A DNA stretch of 64,000 bases from the NCBI GenBank assembly GCA_016716365.1, contig JADJWM010000018.1, forward strand, positions 930,001 through 994,000. The letters are read 5' to 3'. The stretch comes from Chloracidobacterium sp. (lineage in GTDB: Bacteria > Acidobacteriota > Blastocatellia > Pyrinomonadales > Pyrinomonadaceae). Below the pieces are notes generated by a model, which had not been told where the DNA came from, searched no databases, and worked only from the letters and a program-made list of their open reading frames with translations. This document shows positions 45,041 through 54,158 of this stretch, piece after piece (the stretch's first letter is position 1; every line of letters starts with the position of its first letter). The position numbers and the translations under genes were made by a program.

Positions 45041-45070
45041 ACTATACTAGAAATTAACTCCGCGTGTCCA
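45041..45070 (-). promoter_or_regulatory. candidate promoter of the ABC exporter gene
   Basis: On the minus strand TGGACA (45070-45065) and TATAGT (45046-45041) are separated by 18 bases; each matches five of six consensus positions. The predicted start is about 12 bases before the ATG. Confidence 0.5.
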
Positions 45071-45146
45071 AAATTCAAGGGTTGCAACGTGTCACCAGAT
45101 TGTGGCATCTTTTTGAACAGCACGCCTCTTTTCGGAGTAAATAATA

Positions 45147-46697
45147 ATGTACAGATCGAACGCTATCCTGATCCTTTTCGCATTGGTCTTGGTATTTCTC
45201 CCGGGGCTGGCAGTGAACGCCCAGGTAGACATTGCCCGAAGAACGACGGCTATTACTTACCCGTTGGACGAACAGGTGTTCGTGCAATTCAGGGGAACGA
45301 CCCGTTTTCCCAAGATGAAGGGTGAGGCAAAGATAAGGCGGACAAGCCGGAACGGCACCGAGATCGACCTGAGCGTTTCAAAGATGCCTCGCCCGTTCGA
45401 ACTCGGCGCCGGATACGCGACCTACGTACTCTGGGCGATCTCGCCCGACGGCCAGGTGGACAATCTCGGGGAGATCAAGCGTCGCGGATTCTTCGAATTC
45501 GATTCTCGTATCGAGGTCACAACGAAGCTCCAGACCTTCGCGCTCCTGATCACGGCCGAGCCTCATTTTTTGGTCTCAAGGCCGAGCCAGGAGATCATGC
45601 TCGAGAATCTCAGCCCCTACGCACGGTCCGGAAAGACGATAGACACCACGCCGTCGATCCAATATTTCGGCAATTCGAGCGACTTTTTCCGCGACGCTCG
45701 CACGCCGGAGATCGCCGAGGTCGATTATGCGAAGACGCCGTCGACGATCCTGCAGGCCAAGCAGGCCGTCGCGCTGGCCCGGTTTGCGGGAGCCGAGCGT
45801 GACGCAACCGTCGAGCTGCAGGAGGCGGTCATGCTAATGACGAACGCCGAAGACCTCTGGCGGGCCGATCGGCCTGAAGAATCGATCGACATCGCTGCAC
45901 GACAGGCAATAAGCGCGGCGGTCAGAGCGGAGACAACCGCAATGATGAGGGCCGAAGCCCGTGCCAAGCGAAATGAACAGTCGCGTACGGATGCCGAGAT
46001 GAGGGCTGCGGAAAACCGTTATCAGGATGCGCAGGACGAAATAAACAACCTTAAGAGCCAGTTGGCGGCCGAGACCCGCAACCGGGAGCTTGCCGAACGC
46101 GACAGTCTGAATTACGCAGGCCAGGTCCGCGAGCTACGGGCCGAGAACGGCCGGCTCAGGGAAGAACTCGGCAGGACCCGCGTCGAGGCCGATAATGCGA
46201 AATCCCGTTTGGAAACGCTCGAGAACCAGCAGCGCGCCGCCGAGGAACAGCGGCTCCGGCAGGAGCGCATCGACGGGATAGAGGCTGCCCAGCCTGAGCT
46301 GATGCAGTCATTGAAGAGGTTCGGTGCCGTTGCCAAGAACGAACGAGGGATCGTGCTTACGCTTCCCGAGAATTTCTGGTCTTCGATCCGTTCGTCGAAT
46401 TTCGCGCCGAATGCCGACCAAAAACTCAGTTCGATAGCTCAGCTCCTTTCTGATAATCCTGATTACCGGCTGACGATCGAATCGCACACCGACAACCGCG
46501 GCACTGCCGAGGAGCTTATGGACCTGACGCGTCAGCGGTCAGAGATCATAGGACAGCGATTGGCGGGTTTTGGGGTTCCCAGCGAAAGGATCGAGGCCAA
46601 AGGTTTTGCAGGGACGATCCCGGTGGCCCCGAATACGACCAACGCGAACCGTGCGAAGAACCGCCGTGTCCAGTTGATCTTCACACCAAACATTTGA
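45147..46697 (+). CDS. OmpA-family protein with coiled coil
   Basis: The 516-residue product has a signal peptide ending near VNAQ. A beta-rich N-terminal region follows (residues 30-150), then a long Ala/Glu/Arg-rich coiled coil at about 270-375. The C-terminal OmpA peptidoglycan-binding domain (about 400-516) contains YRLTIESHTDNRG, LTRQRSEIIGQRLAGFGV, IEAKGFAGTIPVAPN and NRAKNRRVQLIF. The conserved Asp and Arg that bind diaminopimelate (DNRG and NRR) are present. It probably bridges the outer membrane or periplasm to peptidoglycan, but it lacks an obvious beta-barrel. Confidence 0.87.
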   Translation: MYRSNAILILFALVLVFLPGLAVNAQVDIARRTTAITYPLDEQVFVQFRGTTRFPKMKGEAKIRRTSRNGTEIDLSVSKMPRPFELGAGYATYVLWAISPDGQVDNLGEIKRRGFFEFDSRIEVTTKLQTFALLITAEPHFLVSRPSQEIMLENLSPYARSGKTIDTTPSIQYFGNSSDFFRDARTPEIAEVDYAKTPSTILQAKQAVALARFAGAERDATVELQEAVMLMTNAEDLWRADRPEESIDIAARQAISAAVRAETTAMMRAEARAKRNEQSRTDAEMRAAENRYQDAQDEINNLKSQLAAETRNRELAERDSLNYAGQVRELRAENGRLREELGRTRVEADNAKSRLETLENQQRAAEEQRLRQERIDGIEAAQPELMQSLKRFGAVAKNERGIVLTLPENFWSSIRSSNFAPNADQKLSSIAQLLSDNPDYRLTIESHTDNRGTAEELMDLTRQRSEIIGQRLAGFGVPSERIEAKGFAGTIPVAPNTTNANRAKNRRVQLIFTPNI

Positions 46698-46736
46698 GGC
46701 TGTACACTGACGATTAAAAATTCAACCAGATCCAAA

Positions 46737-46760
46737 GGCCCGGAGCACTGTTTCCGGGCC
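46737..46760 (+). terminator. GC hairpin after the OmpA-family gene
   Basis: GGCCCGGA at 46737-46744 pairs with TCCGGGCC at 46753-46760 in a perfect 8-base-pair stem. No T tract follows, so this may be a Rho-assisted or mRNA-stabilising hairpin instead of an intrinsic terminator. Confidence 0.5.
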
Positions 46761-46882
46761 GCGCTGTACACCCGATCCGCCTGTGTGTATGGAATCATCT
46801 AGAAAAGGTGCGGAGATTATGGTAGATTAGCGTTTTTTAATGTTCAGACTTAAATTTACTCGGGGGTAGGAGAATTTTGCGA

Positions 46883-49549
46883 ATGGGTATTCTTGTGAAC
46901 GGCCGCAGCGTTTTGGCGGCCATCGTAATTTCCACTGCGATCTTGACGGTTTACGAGGACCTCGTGGTCGAGCGTTCGTCCGCTTACGCCGGTCTGCCGA
47001 CCGCACAGGCAGTGCAGGATTCTAAGTTCCGCGGTTCGGACTCCGTGACCCTTGCCATTCGCAATAATTCCAAGGTCTTAACAAGGATCTCGGTCGATAG
47101 TGACGAGGCCCGACAGAAGGCAGGGAAGCTCGGCAAGATCGTCCAGGACTATGGCCGGTTCATGATCGTCGCAAAGAACCCCGGTGTGACGGCCGATACT
47201 GTCGGGCTTGATGAGCAGACCGTCGAGACCACCGTAAACCTTCCAGGAACAAGCTTTGACCCGCTCAAACAGGCACCGGCCGGATCGCTCAGGCTGGGCC
47301 CCGGAGCGGCGTCGAACGGGAAAGGATACTATGTTGTCCAGTTCGGCGGCACCCCGACGGATGAATGGCTGAACGATGTCGGCCGACTCGGTATCGAAAT
47401 ACTGCAATACGTCCCCCATCAAGCCTATTTCGTTTACGGCGACGGCGACGCGATCGCTCGGTTGGCCGACCACTCGCGCGTCCGCTGGATCGGCAGTTAC
47501 ACACCGGATCAGAAGCTATCGAAAGTTCTTGTCGACCAGTTGAGAGCGGCCAGAAAAGGGAGTAGGCCCGAACGCGGGATCAGCGGCATCGAAACCTCCA
47601 AGGGAAAGACCGGAGTTTTCGACATCGCTGTTTTTTCGAGAGCAGATCTCGACAGGTTCGTCGAAGAATTCCGAGGCCACTTTTCCAAAGGCTTCCTGCA
47701 GGCAAGCCGACTGCCTAATAATTATTTCAATGTGGTCCAGGCCGAAGTGAGCCTGGACGACATCGAGGCGATCGCCGAACTGCCCGATGTGGTCGGGATC
47801 GAGGCACATCAGGCGTCCCGAAACGAGGACGAGCGAGCCGCCCAGATCCTTGCCGGCAATTATTTCGAGCCGACCATCATACACGGTCCGGGCTACGATC
47901 CAATGACGCAATTCGGGGCGGACGGCACCAATATCACTGTCTCGGTGGTTGACGACGGCATCGGGATTCCCGGTGACGGGGGCTTCTATCTGACCTCACT
48001 CAACACGGTAAACGGGCCGTTGCGGGGGACCACCGCAGGAGCGTCGGGCCACGGCCATTTCAATGCAACGCTGATCGCCGGATCGACGCCGTTCGGGCCG
48101 CTCGACGGACTCTTTTACAACTATGGCCGCGGCATAGCGCCTCGTGCCGGGATCGTCAACATACCACGTAATAAGGGCGGTTACACGGGTTCGAACGCGG
48201 ACGTTTATAACGACAGCATTTCGACGCCCGGCCCAAGCGGCACGAATGCCTTGATCAGCAATAACAGTTGGGGAAGCGGCGTAAATGGAAACACTTACGG
48301 CCTGTTGGAGGCCCAGTTCGACGGTTTCGTCCAGGATGCCTCGGCGGCCGGAACGGTCGATCCGATCACGCTGATCTTCTCGGCCGGCAACGAAGGGGCG
48401 GTCGGCCTTACCCAGCCAAAAGCGGCAAAAAACCTGATAGTCGTCGGGAATTCCGAAAGCTGGCGTACGGATAAAGGTGGAGCTTCCGCCGACAACATCG
48501 ACGACCTCGCGGTAGATTCGAGCCGCGGGCCGACGGCCGACGGGCGCATCAAACCGGATGTCGTTGCTCCCGGCACGGCGGTAACCGGCGGCCGTTCAGG
48601 CCCGAACACGTTGAACGGCAACATCGATTCGGCCCACCGATGGAGCAGCGGGACTTCTCATTCGGCCGCAAACATCACGGGTGTCTCGGCCGTGTTTGCA
48701 AGTTGGTGGTATGCCAGCAATTTCAACCAGCGGCCATTCCCGTCTCTTGTCCGGGCCGCGCTTATCAACTCCGCACTGGACATGAATGGTGCGAATGCCG
48801 GTGCCCGGATCCCGAACGGCAGCGAAGGCTGGGGCCGTCCGAACATGAAATTCATGCTGAACACGGGCGTCGGGATGAAGCGAATGAACGAGGAAGTTGT
48901 CTTTGCCGAAACGGGACACGGTTCTCAGATCACCGGGAGCGTTGCGGACGGTTCCAAGCCGTTTCGCGTCACCCTGGCTTGGACCGACCCGCCCGGAGTT
49001 TCCGATCCCGCATTGGTCAATAACCTGGACCTTACAGTGACCGTCGGCGGGGTGGTTTATAAAGGAAACGTATTTTCGAACGGGGTTTCGGTCGGCGGCG
49101 GCACAGCAGATAATAAGAACAATGTCGAGAATGTTTTCCTTCCGGCAGGAATCCCTGCGGGAAGCGCGATAACCGTTACCATTACGGCAACGGCACTGAA
49201 CGGCGACGGCGTATTGAATAACGGCGATCCGACCGACCAGAACTTCGCCCTCGTCATCTATAATTACTCGGCCGACCCGGGCCAGAGTTTCCACACCGTC
49301 TCTGGCCGGGTCACGTCGACGAACGGGCGCGGCATCGGGATGGCGAAGGTGCGAATGACCGGGGCCGGCGGCGTGGTTCGCGAGACACTCACCAATCATC
49401 TCGGCTACTACACGTTCACGAATGTTGCCGGCGGCCAAAGCTATATCTTCAACATCTCTGCAAAGCGGTATATCTTTGATCAGAAATCGGAATCTGTGAC
49501 GGGAAATACGAGCAGCCTGAACTTTGTTGCAACGAGCGGCGGGCCCTGA
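46883..49549 (+). CDS. extracellular subtilisin-like protease with C-terminal beta domains
   Basis: The 888-residue protein has a hydrophobic export segment (VLAAIVISTAILTVYEDLVV), a long propeptide of about 300 residues, and the S8 catalytic core. The triad is Asp in VSVVDDGIGI near residue 355, His in GHGHFNATLI near 390 and Ser in SSGTSHSAA near 590. A KP-43-type beta domain follows (FRVTLAWTDPPG, NNLDLTVTVGG). The end is a carboxypeptidase-regulatory-like domain (SGRVTSTNGRGIGMAKVRMTGAGG). The ATG at 46883 is preferred over TTG at 46877 because GGAG lies about 10 bases upstream of it. Likely a secreted or surface protease. Confidence 0.88.
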   Translation: MGILVNGRSVLAAIVISTAILTVYEDLVVERSSAYAGLPTAQAVQDSKFRGSDSVTLAIRNNSKVLTRISVDSDEARQKAGKLGKIVQDYGRFMIVAKNPGVTADTVGLDEQTVETTVNLPGTSFDPLKQAPAGSLRLGPGAASNGKGYYVVQFGGTPTDEWLNDVGRLGIEILQYVPHQAYFVYGDGDAIARLADHSRVRWIGSYTPDQKLSKVLVDQLRAARKGSRPERGISGIETSKGKTGVFDIAVFSRADLDRFVEEFRGHFSKGFLQASRLPNNYFNVVQAEVSLDDIEAIAELPDVVGIEAHQASRNEDERAAQILAGNYFEPTIIHGPGYDPMTQFGADGTNITVSVVDDGIGIPGDGGFYLTSLNTVNGPLRGTTAGASGHGHFNATLIAGSTPFGPLDGLFYNYGRGIAPRAGIVNIPRNKGGYTGSNADVYNDSISTPGPSGTNALISNNSWGSGVNGNTYGLLEAQFDGFVQDASAAGTVDPITLIFSAGNEGAVGLTQPKAAKNLIVVGNSESWRTDKGGASADNIDDLAVDSSRGPTADGRIKPDVVAPGTAVTGGRSGPNTLNGNIDSAHRWSSGTSHSAANITGVSAVFASWWYASNFNQRPFPSLVRAALINSALDMNGANAGARIPNGSEGWGRPNMKFMLNTGVGMKRMNEEVVFAETGHGSQITGSVADGSKPFRVTLAWTDPPGVSDPALVNNLDLTVTVGGVVYKGNVFSNGVSVGGGTADNKNNVENVFLPAGIPAGSAITVTITATALNGDGVLNNGDPTDQNFALVIYNYSADPGQSFHTVSGRVTSTNGRGIGMAKVRMTGAGGVVRETLTNHLGYYTFTNVAGGQSYIFNISAKRYIFDQKSESVTGNTSSLNFVATSGGP

Positions 49550-49568
49550 CGGTTCGCTGCCTTCGATC

Positions 49569-50537
49569 TTACAGCAGAATTATTCGCTCCGGCGGAAGCC
49601 CGAGAACGCATTCATTCCCGACGTCCAGGCCGACGAGCCGGCGGACAGCAACGGTGAGTGATAGGCCGTCCGCATTGCAATCGACGAGCGTCTCGGAACC
49701 GCAGAACCTGATCTCTTCGAGGACGGCCTTGAGGCTGTTGTCCTCCGGAAACGAGGCCCCGAACGCGATCGAGATATTCTCCGGCCTGATCCCCAACTGC
49801 ACATTTTGATTCAACGGCGCAAGCCGTCGCCCCTTCGGTCTTTCAGCCGTGATCCGGTGCGAGCCCACGATCGTTTGAAATTCCGGATGATCGTCCTTGG
49901 ACGAGCTCAAACGCCGAGCCTCGATCAAGTTTATACGGCCCGTTGTTTCGGCGACCGAGGCGTTCTCCGGGGCGTTGTAAATCTCTTCGGGTGGGCCGTC
50001 CTGGATGATCTCGCCGCCGGAGAGGACGGCGATCCGGTCGCAAACCTCCGCAAGCAATTCAAAACGCGATGATGAAACGACAATAACCTTTTGCGCTTCG
50101 GCAGCGGCCGCCCGAAGTGCACGAAACTGCTTTCGCGATTCGTTTGGGCCAAGGCGCTCGAATATCTCGTCGAATATGATAAGCTTTGCCGGAGAGCGGA
50201 CGGCCTCGTAGATCGTTTTGCTAACCTCGTCGGGCGACAGGCGCCGAGACTTGCCAACCCCGAATAGACGGCCAAGAAAACCTGCTGCGGAGCGATCGTC
50301 AGAAACGTAAAAGGGTTGGTTCGTCGAAGAGCGACCTGAAGGTTCGTCCTGGAGGACAACGGTGCCGCCCCCGCTCGGCGTCAACTTTCCGGCAATGATC
50401 TTCAGAAGGACCGATCTTCCGCTCCCGGCCGGTCCGCAGAACCCGAAGATCTCGCCGTCGGCGGCCTCAAAGGTTACGTCTTTCAGGGCCCATTTGTTCG
50501 AAAAGCGTTTAGAAATAGTCGAGACCTTCAGAGGCAT
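49569..50537 (-). CDS. degenerate ABC ATPase-like protein with TOBE domain
   Basis: The 322-residue protein resembles MalK/UgpC-type sugar ABC ATPases, with a C-terminal TOBE-like region (QLGIRPENISIAFG). Its catalytic motifs have decayed. Walker A is GPAGSGRSV, with Arg for the essential Lys. The LSGGQ signature is replaced by RRLSPDEVSK. The switch histidine region reads VIVVSSSRFELLAEVCDRIAVL, with Ser where His is expected. Walker B IIFDEI is kept. No permease is adjacent. It may be a binding or regulatory protein rather than a pump motor. It could also be an early pseudogene, but the frame is open and full length. Confidence 0.8.
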   Translation of the reverse strand: MPLKVSTISKRFSNKWALKDVTFEAADGEIFGFCGPAGSGRSVLLKIIAGKLTPSGGGTVVLQDEPSGRSSTNQPFYVSDDRSAAGFLGRLFGVGKSRRLSPDEVSKTIYEAVRSPAKLIIFDEIFERLGPNESRKQFRALRAAAAEAQKVIVVSSSRFELLAEVCDRIAVLSGGEIIQDGPPEEIYNAPENASVAETTGRINLIEARRLSSSKDDHPEFQTIVGSHRITAERPKGRRLAPLNQNVQLGIRPENISIAFGASFPEDNSLKAVLEEIRFCGSETLVDCNADGLSLTVAVRRLVGLDVGNECVLGLPPERIILL

Positions 50538-50631
50538 AACCGACGTATCGAGGGAACTTTCCGGGAAAAGAAACGTGCAAATCTGAGTATGCTGTTGTCA
50601 TCTCAATAAAGCAAGCAAAGACCTTTAACTG

Positions 50632-50895
50632 ATGGGAAAGAAAAAACCAACTATCGCACGGAAGATCGTGCATGCCGGCGGATGGCAGATCGCGAAGCGG
50701 ACCCTTAAGATGGTCCCGTTCGGCGGAACGGCCGTCGTCGTGATACTCGTCGGCTCAGATATTCGGCAAAAAGGGCTGGTCGGCGGGCTCGCGAATTCAG
50801 GGCTTGACGCGATCCCATTCTTTGGACTGGCAAAGAACGCCGTCGAGTTATTCAGGGGCGATTTTATCCCTGACAAGAACTCGAAGGAGGCTTAA
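50632..50895 (+). CDS. small hypothetical membrane-associated protein
   Basis: The 87-residue protein is basic at its N-terminus (MGKKKPTIARKIVHAGGWQ). It has a short hydrophobic stretch (GGTAVVVILVG) and a Gly/Ala-rich helix (GLVGGLANSGLDAIPFFGLAKNAVELF) that might insert in the membrane. I do not recognise the family. It ends only 5 bases before the next gene, whose ribosome binding site lies within its last codons, so they are likely cotranscribed. Confidence 0.65.
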   Translation: MGKKKPTIARKIVHAGGWQIAKRTLKMVPFGGTAVVVILVGSDIRQKGLVGGLANSGLDAIPFFGLAKNAVELFRGDFIPDKNSKEA

Positions 50896-50899
50896 CGAT

Positions 50900-51613
50900 A
50901 TGAAAAGTACTGGAAAATCCCCGAGAACCGGATCGATCATCGTGTCGGCCGTCTTTTTTTGCTTTATTCTCGTCACGGCCGCTATGAGCGGACAGGGAAT
51001 GCGGGCAGAGCGGACACCGGCCCTTGATCCGGCCAGCGCTCCAACACCGACGCCGAGCGAGGCTCAGGTAGTAAGCAGGGCATCTGATTTCCCCGACCTC
51101 GAACAGAAACCACCGCAGAAGTCCGAGGATCGCGATCCTGCCGCCGCTGAGAACGCACGGATAATCGCGGAACTTCGCTCGCGGATCGAAGGCCTCGAAG
51201 GCGTCAAGAAGAACGATCAGGATGAAAAACAGAAACGGCTTCTGATGAATCTGGATATCCTGAACCGGGCCGAACAGCGGTCTGAGTCGCTTCGAAAGCA
51301 GCTTTTCGACATGATGGAGAAGGAAAATACCGTCAAGACCAAGCTCGACCTGATCGAAACCAACATGCGGCCGGAAGCTATCGAGCGGGAGGTCGCCTTT
51401 GCGGGGTCGCTTCGCCCCGAGGCTCTCCGCGACCTGAAAAAGAAGCAGCTTGAGGTCGAAAAGACCAACCTTCAGGCGTTCCTCACCGAGATCCAGAAAT
51501 CAAAGGTCACACTCGACCAGAACCTGCAGCGGTCCGAGAGTCTTGTCGAACGGCTAAGGGTCAAACTGGAAAAAGAGATCGAGGCAGCTCTGACCGACGA
51601 CCCGGACAAATAG
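50900..51613 (+). CDS. secreted coiled-coil protein of unknown function
   Basis: The 237-residue product has a basic start (MKSTGKSPRTG) and a hydrophobic export or anchor segment (residues about 11-32). A Pro/Ala/Thr-rich linker leads to a long charged coiled coil (about 85-230) rich in Lys, Glu, Arg and Leu. The ATG at 50900 has AAGGAGG at 50884-50890; an upstream in-frame start at 50804 inside the previous gene has no such support. No enzymatic motif is present. It may be a periplasmic or membrane-tethered structural protein. Confidence 0.7.
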   Translation: MKSTGKSPRTGSIIVSAVFFCFILVTAAMSGQGMRAERTPALDPASAPTPTPSEAQVVSRASDFPDLEQKPPQKSEDRDPAAAENARIIAELRSRIEGLEGVKKNDQDEKQKRLLMNLDILNRAEQRSESLRKQLFDMMEKENTVKTKLDLIETNMRPEAIEREVAFAGSLRPEALRDLKKKQLEVEKTNLQAFLTEIQKSKVTLDQNLQRSESLVERLRVKLEKEIEAALTDDPDK

Positions 51614-51671
51614 ATGAAACTTCCGGGACCGAACTTTGCGGACCTGAGAAGCAGACAATTCGAGTTTGAAG

Positions 51672-51700
51672 GGCCCGTTTGTTGCGGGCCTTTCTCGTTT
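51672..51700 (+). terminator. intrinsic terminator after the coiled-coil gene
   Basis: GGCCCG at 51672-51677 pairs with CGGGCC at 51685-51690 over a 7-base loop, followed by TTTCTCGTTT. The stem is short but GC-rich. Confidence 0.6.
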
Positions 51701-51812
51701 CAGCGGATCGGCCCGCAACAATCCATGCAAGCGGCTTGCAGCCCGCGCGTTCTCTCTTTGTCAGACGATCTTATACCGTCAATCCAAAAATGCTCTCTCC
51801 GGGGAAGTGTCT

Positions 51813-54053
51813 ATGAAATCTTGTGTGATCATCCTGTCGATCCTTGCTGCTTTTCTTACTGTGATCCTGCCTGCGCAGGCCTCTGCCCAGGGCGTGATCG
51901 TTCCGATCGTTTGCGACCGGCGTCCCTGCCGGCCGCCGATAATGCCGAGGCCGGTACCGCTGCCGGTGGCTCTTCCGGTGAAGTCGATCACTTTGGACAC
52001 GAAGATCGTCGGCCAGGTCGCCACCACTCACGTGGAACAAGTTTTTCGCAACGACACGGCATTCACTTTGGAGGGGACCTACTTTTTCCCGCTGCCGTCG
52101 GACGCTTCGATAGTCGAATTCGCGATCTGGGAAAACGGAAAACGGCTTGCCGGAGAAGTAAGGCCGCGTGACGAGGCCCGTCGGATCTATGACGAGATCG
52201 TGATGCGCCAGCGCGATCCCGGCCTGCTGGAATACGCGGGCAAGAACCTTCTGCAGGCTTCGATCTTCCCGATCCCGCCGCTCTCCGACAAGAAGATCGA
52301 ACTTCGATACACACAGGTGCTTAAAGCCGATTCAGGCACGATCGCATATCGTTATCCGCTTGGCACGGGCCGGAACCTTTGGCGCCGCGGGCCTCGCGAG
52401 ATCGAAAGCCGTCGGCCGGCTCCGCCGCAAAGTTTCGGCACCATCTCCGGCAAGATAACCATCGAGGCCAAGCAGCCGATCAGGAATATCTACTCGCCAA
52501 CGCACAAGATCGAAGCCAAACAGGGCAGCGGAGAGTCGTCCGTCGTTACATTCGAGTCCTCAGACAACGACAACGATCTCAGCTTGTTCTACGGGCTCGG
52601 CGGCGAGGAACTTGGTATCTCGCTTCTGACCCATCGGGAGCCCGGAAAGGACGGCTACTTCATGCTGATGCTCTCGCCAAGGGCCGAAGATGCCGACGCC
52701 AGACGGATGAGCAAGGACATCGTGTTCGTCCTGGATACGAGCGGGTCGATGTCGGACGAGGGCAAAATGGACAAAGCCCGTGCAGCCCTGCTTTTCGGCA
52801 TCAGGTCGCTCGACGTCGACGATCGATTCAACGTCATCGGTTTTGCCGGAGAAGAATCGCTGATGGAGAGCGGATTGGTGCGGGCCGATGCTGCGGGTAA
52901 GCGTAGGGCCGAGGAGTTTGTCTCGAAGCTTCGCCCTTCCGGCGGAACAAATATCAACGACGCCCTGGTCGCGGCGGCCCGTCAATTCACGGACAGCGGC
53001 CGACCGCAAATGTTGGTTTTCATGACGGACGGCTTGCCGACGGTCGGCGAGCGGAACGTCGAGAAGATCCTTGAAAATCTCCGTTCGTCCAAAAAAGCGG
53101 ACATCCGGATCTTCCCTTTCGGTTTCGGCTACGATGTAAATACGTTGCTGCTCGACAAATTGGGCTCCGACAATTCGGGGATCTCCGACTACGTCCAGCC
53201 GAAGGAAGACCTTGAGGTAAAGGTCTCGAATTTCTTCGAGCGGGTGAGTTCGCCAGTGTTGTCCGACATCGAGATCGATCTCGGCCGCATAGATGCCGAC
53301 CTGGTCTATCCTCGGAAACCCGGCGATCTCTTCAAAGGGATGCAGATCACGATGATCGGGCGATACCGAAATTCGGCCGACCTCGACGACGCCGTCATCC
53401 GTCTGAAGGGCAGCGTCGGCGGCCAGTCGAAGACCTTCCGTTACCCCGGCCTTTCGATCCCTATCAGGGCCGCCGAGAACGAGTTTCTTCCGCGTCTGTG
53501 GGCGAGCCGACGTGTCGGATGGCTGGTTGAACAAGTGAGGATCAACGGTGAAAGCAAGGAATTGAAGGACGAGATCATCGAACTCGGCCTGCGTTTCGGG
53601 CTTGTGACCCCGTATACGTCATATCTTGCCACCGACGGCTCGGTCACATCGGTGACGAACCGCTCCCAGCTCATCGATCTCGCGGCCGCCGCTCCGGCGA
53701 AGATGGCCGAACGCAGCGGTGCGGATGCCGTGACGATGAGCGTCAGACAAAATGCGATGCGGACCAATTCAATCATTTTCGAGGAAAAGAAAAAGGACGC
53801 TCGCGAAAAGATCCTGATCGACGACTCCGAGAATAACCGCTTCTTTGGGAACAAGAATTTCGTACGTAAAGGAACAGTCTGGGTCGATTCCACATTTGAA
53901 GAAGGATCGAAATTGCGCGAAGTGACAATGCGATTCGCAAGCCGCGAATATCTCGACCTTGCGGCCGAGAATCCCGAACTTGCGCGGTATCTGTCGATCG
54001 GCGAAGAGGTCATCGTTATCTGGCGGGGAACGGTCTATCGCGTGGTCAAATAA
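51813..54053 (+). CDS. VIT and von Willebrand A domain protein
   Basis: The 746-residue product has a signal peptide (MKSCVIILSILAAFLTVILPAQASAQ). A VIT domain spans about residues 45-170 (VEQVFRNDTAFTLEGTYFFPLP, VRPRDEARRIYDEIV, ASIFPIPPLSDKKIELRYTQ). The VWA domain starts near 300 with the metal site DTSGSMSDEGK and VFMTDGLP. A C-terminal region (LWASRRVGWLVEQ, LGLRFGLVTPYTSYLA) is common to bacterial inter-alpha-trypsin inhibitor-like proteins. The start is the ATG at 51813, where the signal peptide begins. Likely secreted or envelope-bound; function unknown. Confidence 0.88.
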   Translation: MKSCVIILSILAAFLTVILPAQASAQGVIVPIVCDRRPCRPPIMPRPVPLPVALPVKSITLDTKIVGQVATTHVEQVFRNDTAFTLEGTYFFPLPSDASIVEFAIWENGKRLAGEVRPRDEARRIYDEIVMRQRDPGLLEYAGKNLLQASIFPIPPLSDKKIELRYTQVLKADSGTIAYRYPLGTGRNLWRRGPREIESRRPAPPQSFGTISGKITIEAKQPIRNIYSPTHKIEAKQGSGESSVVTFESSDNDNDLSLFYGLGGEELGISLLTHREPGKDGYFMLMLSPRAEDADARRMSKDIVFVLDTSGSMSDEGKMDKARAALLFGIRSLDVDDRFNVIGFAGEESLMESGLVRADAAGKRRAEEFVSKLRPSGGTNINDALVAAARQFTDSGRPQMLVFMTDGLPTVGERNVEKILENLRSSKKADIRIFPFGFGYDVNTLLLDKLGSDNSGISDYVQPKEDLEVKVSNFFERVSSPVLSDIEIDLGRIDADLVYPRKPGDLFKGMQITMIGRYRNSADLDDAVIRLKGSVGGQSKTFRYPGLSIPIRAAENEFLPRLWASRRVGWLVEQVRINGESKELKDEIIELGLRFGLVTPYTSYLATDGSVTSVTNRSQLIDLAAAAPAKMAERSGADAVTMSVRQNAMRTNSIIFEEKKKDAREKILIDDSENNRFFGNKNFVRKGTVWVDSTFEEGSKLREVTMRFASREYLDLAAENPELARYLSIGEEVIVIWRGTVYRVVK

Positions 54054-54067
54054 CCCGTCGGGGGGCA

Positions 54068-54089
54068 GGGCCGGCCCTAAGACCGGCCC
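54068..54089 (+). terminator. GC hairpin after the VIT/VWA gene
   Basis: GGGCCGG at 54068-54074 pairs with CCGGCCC at 54083-54089 over an 8-base loop. It is not followed by a T tract, so terminator function is uncertain. Confidence 0.45.
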
Positions 54090-54158
54090 CAAGGGTGAAT
54101 CACGGCGAAAAAAAGGTTATCCTTTTCTTTAAGACATCAGATAAAAGGAGGACTTGCA

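Noticed and set aside
51614..52171. Open frame starting directly after the coiled-coil gene
   Set aside because: It crosses a terminator hairpin and overlaps the real VIT/VWA gene in another frame.
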